From NCBI GenBank assembly GCA_030248295.1, contig JASANH010001463.1, positions 451,444 to 515,443 of the forward strand: a stretch of 64,000 bases of DNA, read 5' to 3'. The first letter of the stretch is position 1, and every line of letters starts with the position of its first letter. Shown in pieces: positions 60,194-64,000 of this stretch. The notes below the pieces were generated by a model. It worked only from the letters and a program-made list of their open reading frames with translations. It made no database searches and was not told the origin of the DNA. Position numbers and translations under genes: made by a program. The DNA is from Mesodorylaimus sp. YZB2_4 (Eukaryota; Nematoda; Enoplea; Dorylaimida; Dorylaimidae).

Positions 60194-60618
60194 TCTGCTG
60201 GTCTGTGTTGACAAGTTGAGCGTACAGAAAGATCCGCTGTTTCTGTCCCAGAATCTTTTACCAGTGAGTACATGGATCTCCCAAGCGGACTATCGTAACG
60301 CTTGGACTTCCTGGATGGTTTTGAGTTTAGCACCTAGGCTTTAGCCTTCAGTTTCCTCACAACAGTTCTTTATGGCCAAGACCCATGTTATTGAGACAAG
60401 CTTGCGAATACTTTCTCAAATCGTAGTTGACTACATACTCCAGTTGCTGCCATGGAACCTTGCGCAATGAAGTATAGCGACGACGTAACCGCTCTTCCTG
60501 TTAGGTTTTGAGCTGTAACGATTATCCGCGATATTATTGCGCTATAACGTATTACACTAGTGCGTTTTAGCGCATTTCGTCAGCAGAGGTTCTTTGAAAC
60601 ATGTAGATAGAAAAAATC
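60194..60618. other. Spacer between serpin and COA4
   Basis: The first about 230 bp (to 60422) are duplicated downstream of the serpin copy at 38136-38350. The remainder is unique and should contain the COA4 promoter, with GC content dropping towards COA4. No further feature. Confidence 0.55.
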
Positions 60619-61028
60619 ATGAAAAGTGCGAATTCTGGCCCGAATTCCGATCAGCAAGTCTGCGTCGTGGACGAAATCGATGACCCAATAACTCGAATGA
60701 TCGAAAAGACTGGATGCGCTAAATATCACGAAGCCGTTGCGGTAAGTCATCAATTTTGTTGCTAATTTTTCGAAAAATATTGATTGAAAGATTCTGCTCG
60801 CCATTTACACTTCTTTTGGTACTTGTAAGCTGATTTTAAAATAATCACAGGGTGGGTGGATTATCTGCTGTACGTGCGAGCAGTTGCTTTCTCCATATTT
60901 AGGAGTGCTACGCCGAACATCAAGATTGGCGCCCTTGTCAATCGATATTGAAGGAATTTCGTCTGTGCATGCAATCTTATCAACGTACTTCCTATCCTAC
61001 TTCGCCTGATCAGAAGAAAAATCAGTAA
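60619..61028 (+). CDS. COA4: COA4 (CHCHD8) cytochrome c oxidase assembly factor
   Basis: Two exons, 60619-60741 and 60903-61028 (TAA), give 82 residues; human COA4 has 87. It has the twin CX9C motif of mitochondrial intermembrane-space proteins: CAKYHEAVAEC and CQSILKEFRLC. Between them lies AEHQDWRPC, matching COA4 (AQHQDWRQC). Such proteins are imported and oxidised by the MIA40 relay and form a helical hairpin. COA4 supports respiratory complex IV biogenesis. The stop codon overlaps a perfect donor-like GTAAGT, and the next gene's ATG is only 12 bp downstream. Confidence 0.92.
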
Positions 61029-61040
61029 GTTATCGATAAA

Positions 61041-61988
61041 ATGGAATTTTCTTCGTTCGAAGACGATTTATTCGACGATCAAAAAGACAACTCTTCGACA
61101 AAGAAACTTATAATTCAACCAGAATCTTATAATCCGAAATTAGAATTTTCTGGCTGGTTTCTCAGCGATTCATCATTAAAATCAAATTCAAACGAAAAAA
61201 ATGAAGTTTTTTTGGATAAGGAACGTATGAGAGCAAATTATTATTATTGGAAAAAAGATTTTGAGAAAGCGATCGAATTATATGAATATCTTTTAAAAAA
61301 TACAACATCGAGTCTTTTACGATTAGAATTTATGGAATCATACGCTCGTTCTTTGATCGCATGTCGTCGATTCGATCAAGCCGAATGTCAGAGTATCGAT
61401 TTTTATAAACGAGCAATCAATTATGATCAACAGGTTCAAGGATTAAATTTGTTGTCAGATTTGTATTGGCAACTTGGCGATTATGGCCGATGCGTTGTTA
61501 CGAGTGCTTGCTTAGCCTCGATGATGGACGGTGGCAATGCGGATTTGTGGTGTCGTATCGGACATTGCTTCGTCCGATGGACCGGGGTATTGATCGATAA
61601 TAAATCCAATGATCAATTGATCGATTCGACGCAGTTTTCGGTCATTTTTGATGAAATGAGCTGCTTCAGTCAGATTTGGTTTCGAAAATGTCTTTTTAAG
61701 GCATATGCACTTTATTGGGCGACGTATGCGAGTTCTGTCGGTTATGGGCGAGAACGAAATGAAAAAATGCGATTAAAAATTGAAAATGATTTGAAGTCAA
61801 TTTGCGGCGATGATAATTTACAAGATTTGTGTCCGAGCCGTGCGGCAGAGAAGGAGAAGAGGGAGGATAGTGACCTTGAGGAAGGTGCCGATGATGAGCG
61901 GCTCGGTGGGAAACGAGAATTGGATAAAATGATAGAAGGTGATTTAGTAACTGTGTTTCAATATTTTATCAAGAAATGGTTGATTTAG
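61041..61988 (+). CDS. TPR protein related to vertebrate C8orf76
   Basis: A single intronless frame of 315 residues. An acidic N-terminus (SSFEDDLFDDQ) and GWF motif are followed by TPR-like helix pairs: KERMRANYYYWKKDFEKAIE, LRLEFMESYARSLIACRRF and LNLLSDLYWQLGDYGRCV. NADLWCRIGHCFVRW follows. The layout and the W.R.G..F segment resemble C8orf76, an uncharacterised vertebrate protein. That match is from memory and needs a profile search. Codon use is clearly more AT-rich (TTA, GAT, AAA) than the anoctamin or SPRED genes. It lies 12 bp after the COA4 stop codon, suggesting shared transcription. No intron acceptor precedes the ATG closely. Confidence 0.75.
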   Translation: MEFSSFEDDLFDDQKDNSSTKKLIIQPESYNPKLEFSGWFLSDSSLKSNSNEKNEVFLDKERMRANYYYWKKDFEKAIELYEYLLKNTTSSLLRLEFMESYARSLIACRRFDQAECQSIDFYKRAINYDQQVQGLNLLSDLYWQLGDYGRCVVTSACLASMMDGGNADLWCRIGHCFVRWTGVLIDNKSNDQLIDSTQFSVIFDEMSCFSQIWFRKCLFKAYALYWATYASSVGYGRERNEKMRLKIENDLKSICGDDNLQDLCPSRAAEKEKREDSDLEEGADDERLGGKRELDKMIEGDLVTVFQYFIKKWLI

Positions 61989-62632
61989 AGTCACGTTGGT
62001 TGGGGAGAGATCGGGTATACCGCAATCTATACAATGATGATATTGGTGTTTGCGGATGGCAAGGTCTGGTGTCAATTGAGGATGCCAGGTTGAGCGGCCA
62101 AATGCACAATGCTCGCGCTCATCAGTCATTTCGAGCTCGAAAGTGCATAAAAGACGCTACAAAGCGCCCCCTTTGGTAAAGCTCACCTGCAGCAGTATGT
62201 AGCGCTCTCAGAGGCTAGGCTGTGCACTGAACGGGGCCAGATTTCAAAATACACCGGTATTCTGAGCTCACAGGTGAAAGAAAAACCTGCCAGGGGGAAC
62301 CCTGTTTGGCCTGTGCAAGTGTGATACGCTCCCCTGTTGTGGATCGGGACACCTACACGCGTACTAGGTTCGAATCTACCCTGCGGTCCCTACCGAAACG
62401 GACGCTAATATAGATAACCCTTTATTAGGCCGACGGGCGGACACCTACGCTGGTACAACCAACCAAGTGGAGATCACTAATAGGAAGGGCAGCTGGGGGT
62501 GAGACCCAACCGCACCGATCGACGAGTAGATGACGACTGACGAGCAGTCAGGCGGGCCGGCCAAGGGGCCGATCCGGGCGCTGTAGATAAACCAGTCACG
62601 GTTAGATCTGGGCTCGCTCTGCTCTCAACTTA
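61989..62632. other. Spacer downstream of the C8orf76-like gene
   Basis: No gene recognised. A B-box-like GGTTCGAATCT near 62370, preceded by CACCTACACGCGTACTA, resembles a tRNA-derived repeat head. Polyadenylation signals for the preceding gene were not obvious. Confidence 0.45.
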
Positions 62633-63073
62633 CAAGGGAACATCGCCAACCGTCAAGTCGAATTTTGGAAAACCAAAAATTGTGACATGTTCCTGGGTGC
62701 AAAAGAAAGCTCTGTGAAAAATATTAGAGGCGTCTGTCCAACTGGTCAGTTCTGGTCAGTGCGAAGGGTACAGTGAAATTTTCAAATTCTGCTGGATTTT
62801 TTTGGTTCTTTCAGAAAAAACCCCAAACCCGAATTTGGAAGCTTAAACTCGAAACTCAGAACCCAAAAATCTAGTTTGGAAAGAACTTTGCGAGTTTTTC
62901 TCAACGCTCAGCTTCGTTAACACACAAAAATTCGGGACTTTAGACGCTGACCACTACTGACCAGTTGGCCAGACGCCTCCAATATTTTGCGCAAAGCTTT
63001 CTTTTGCACCCAGGAACATGTCACAATTTTTGGTTTTCCAAAATTCGACTTGACGGTTGGCGATGTTCCCTTG
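62633..63073. mobile_element. Foldback/MITE element with long terminal inverted repeats (copy 2)
   Basis: The arms start CAAGGGAACATCGCC (62633) and end GGCGATGTTCCCTTG (63073). Each is about 127 bp, flanked by TTA on both sides (62630-62632, 63074-63076). The arms match those at 4578-5041, and the loop matches in reverse orientation without the TCTCATG expansion. Ends are better preserved here than in copy 1. Confidence 0.9.
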
Positions 63074-63076
63074 TTA

Positions 63077-63933
63077 GAGGCCTATGGAAGTAAACACTTG
63101 GTGCACGAGAAACATGTGCTGCCGGGCGGTCTGCACCGAATGGGAGGGAACCCTTGGCAATAGATTAGGGTTGCACAAGGTCGGATGTACAGTACAGTAT
63201 GCCATGCGTATCGCAACGGTTCGATTCCTCATTTCCAAAGTTAGTCTCACTATTTCTCCTGTAAGACCCAGAGTTACTGTATCGGCACAAATCTCGCAGC
63301 GACATCAGGCGATTTCTAAAGAGTGTTTCAAGATCGAGGCATTGGAGGAAAAATCTCAGTCATCCTCACTCCCTCTCTTCTTCCCCGTCCTGCGGATCGG
63401 AGAATCAGGCTATGAAATATATCATATATACTTACTGGTTGATTCCCGCGAAAGTTATAGTCAAAGTGTCTTATCTTCTGCGGGATTTTTATGGAAGAGT
63501 ATTAGCCTGGGCATTGCCTCACTCAAGCTAAACGATTTTTGTGATAAAGTACGCCGAATGAGTTATAACTGAAATGATGGGTTTTATTTGATGACAGCAC
63601 TTTTGAGTTCAGTTTTGACTTCTGTATTTTCTTCTTTTATTTATTTGGCTTTTTGTGCACCATGCCGTGGGAGTGCGCCAGTGGTGTCTGGCACTGTGTT
63701 ACCAGGTCTTCAACGCAAAGATGCCCCAGATGTAGGTTCAGATTGCCCTAAAACTTAACTTCCCAAAAAATGCAAAGACCTAGTCGGCCCATCTCTGCAG
63801 ACCAAACATACCTAGTACAGCTCGCCGGGGGGGAGGGGACACCGCTCGGCTGAGTGAGTCGTGGAGAGGGACGCGGTGTAAGCATTTTCCACCCTGTGCA
63901 TTTTGTACTTGACCTAAGCTCACTTTGTTGCAG
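63077..63933. other. Spacer before the last partial gene
   Basis: An open frame at 63084-63572 has no recognised family and overlaps a tRNA-like B box (GGTTCGATTCC near 63222). Two overlapping TACAGTA motifs lie near 63189. The region probably includes promoter or first intron of the gene starting at 63934. Confidence 0.4.
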
Positions 63934-64000
63934 ATGGCACCTCACACGAAGGAAGTGGTGACCAGTGACGATTGGACTCGCCCATATGCTCGAAAACTGG
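63934..64000 (+). CDS. Start of an unidentified gene (cut by window end)
   Basis: ATG at 63934 follows a strong splice acceptor (tttgttgcag) with no spacer, then 22 open codons reading MAPHTKEVVTSDDWTRPYAR and on to the window edge. The ATG directly after AG suggests either a spliced 5' UTR or a trans-splice site. Too short to assign a family. The frame upstream of the acceptor is not clearly coding. Confidence 0.45.
   Translation, partial: MAPHTKEVVTSDDWTRPYARKL

Noticed and set aside
62340..62400. Functional tRNA gene
   Set aside because: There is a good B box (GGTTCGAATCT) but no acceptor stem or convincing A box could be paired by eye. It is kept only as a possible repeat head.
1..64000. 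CRISPR array, bacterial operon or phage features
   Set aside because: There are no regularly spaced identical repeats, and the genes are intron-containing animal families throughout.

Overview
This is a eukaryotic, animal (metazoan) window. Its genes are split by many short introns (often 48-60 bp) with GTAAGT/GTGAGT donors and TTTCAG-type acceptors, and there are no bacterial-style operons. All products are animal families. The strongly diverged PP1-like phosphatase, the diverged receptor-type tyrosine phosphatase and a roughly five-fold excess of the 7-mer TACTGTA/TACAGTA in non-coding DNA point to an ecdysozoan. A nematode is my favoured guess, but this is inference only.

Layout: 1-2065, last exons of an RPS6KC1/RPS6KL1-type pseudokinase (+). 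2635-3798, PP1-like Ser/Thr phosphatase (+). 3799-7643, gene-poor, holding a long-TIR foldback element and a tRNA-headed SINE. 7644-11480, otubain (-). 11950-15483, BPNT1 bisphosphate nucleotidase (-). 16495-19542, a SPRED protein with EVH1 and Sprouty domains (-). 19543-30895, an 11 kb gene desert with a hAT-like MITE, SINEs and a LINE remnant. 30896-52447, three tandem anoctamin (TMEM16) genes on the minus strand; between the first and second lie an inverted partial serpin copy and a LINE relic. 53224-56240, K2P potassium channel (-). 56634-58354, receptor-type PTP with an eroded catalytic centre (-), divergent from a membrane-anchored serpin at 58552-60193 (+). 60619-61988, COA4 and a C8orf76-like TPR gene only 12 bp apart (+). 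62633-63073, a second foldback element. 63934-end, the first codons of an unidentified gene (+).

Functional themes are membrane excitability and Ca2+-regulated ion or lipid transport (three anoctamins, one K2P channel) and signalling or phospho-regulation (PP1-like, PTP, SPRED, pseudokinase). There are also three unrelated housekeeping genes (BPNT1, otubain, COA4). The neighbours do not form one pathway. The tandem anoctamins are clearly local duplicates, and the serpin seeded a partial copy inside the anoctamin cluster.

Exon boundaries were read by eye from splice consensus and family continuity. All multi-exon models listed keep an open frame across every junction. Start codons of the K2P channel and SPRED, and the last intron of the PTP, are the least certain points.
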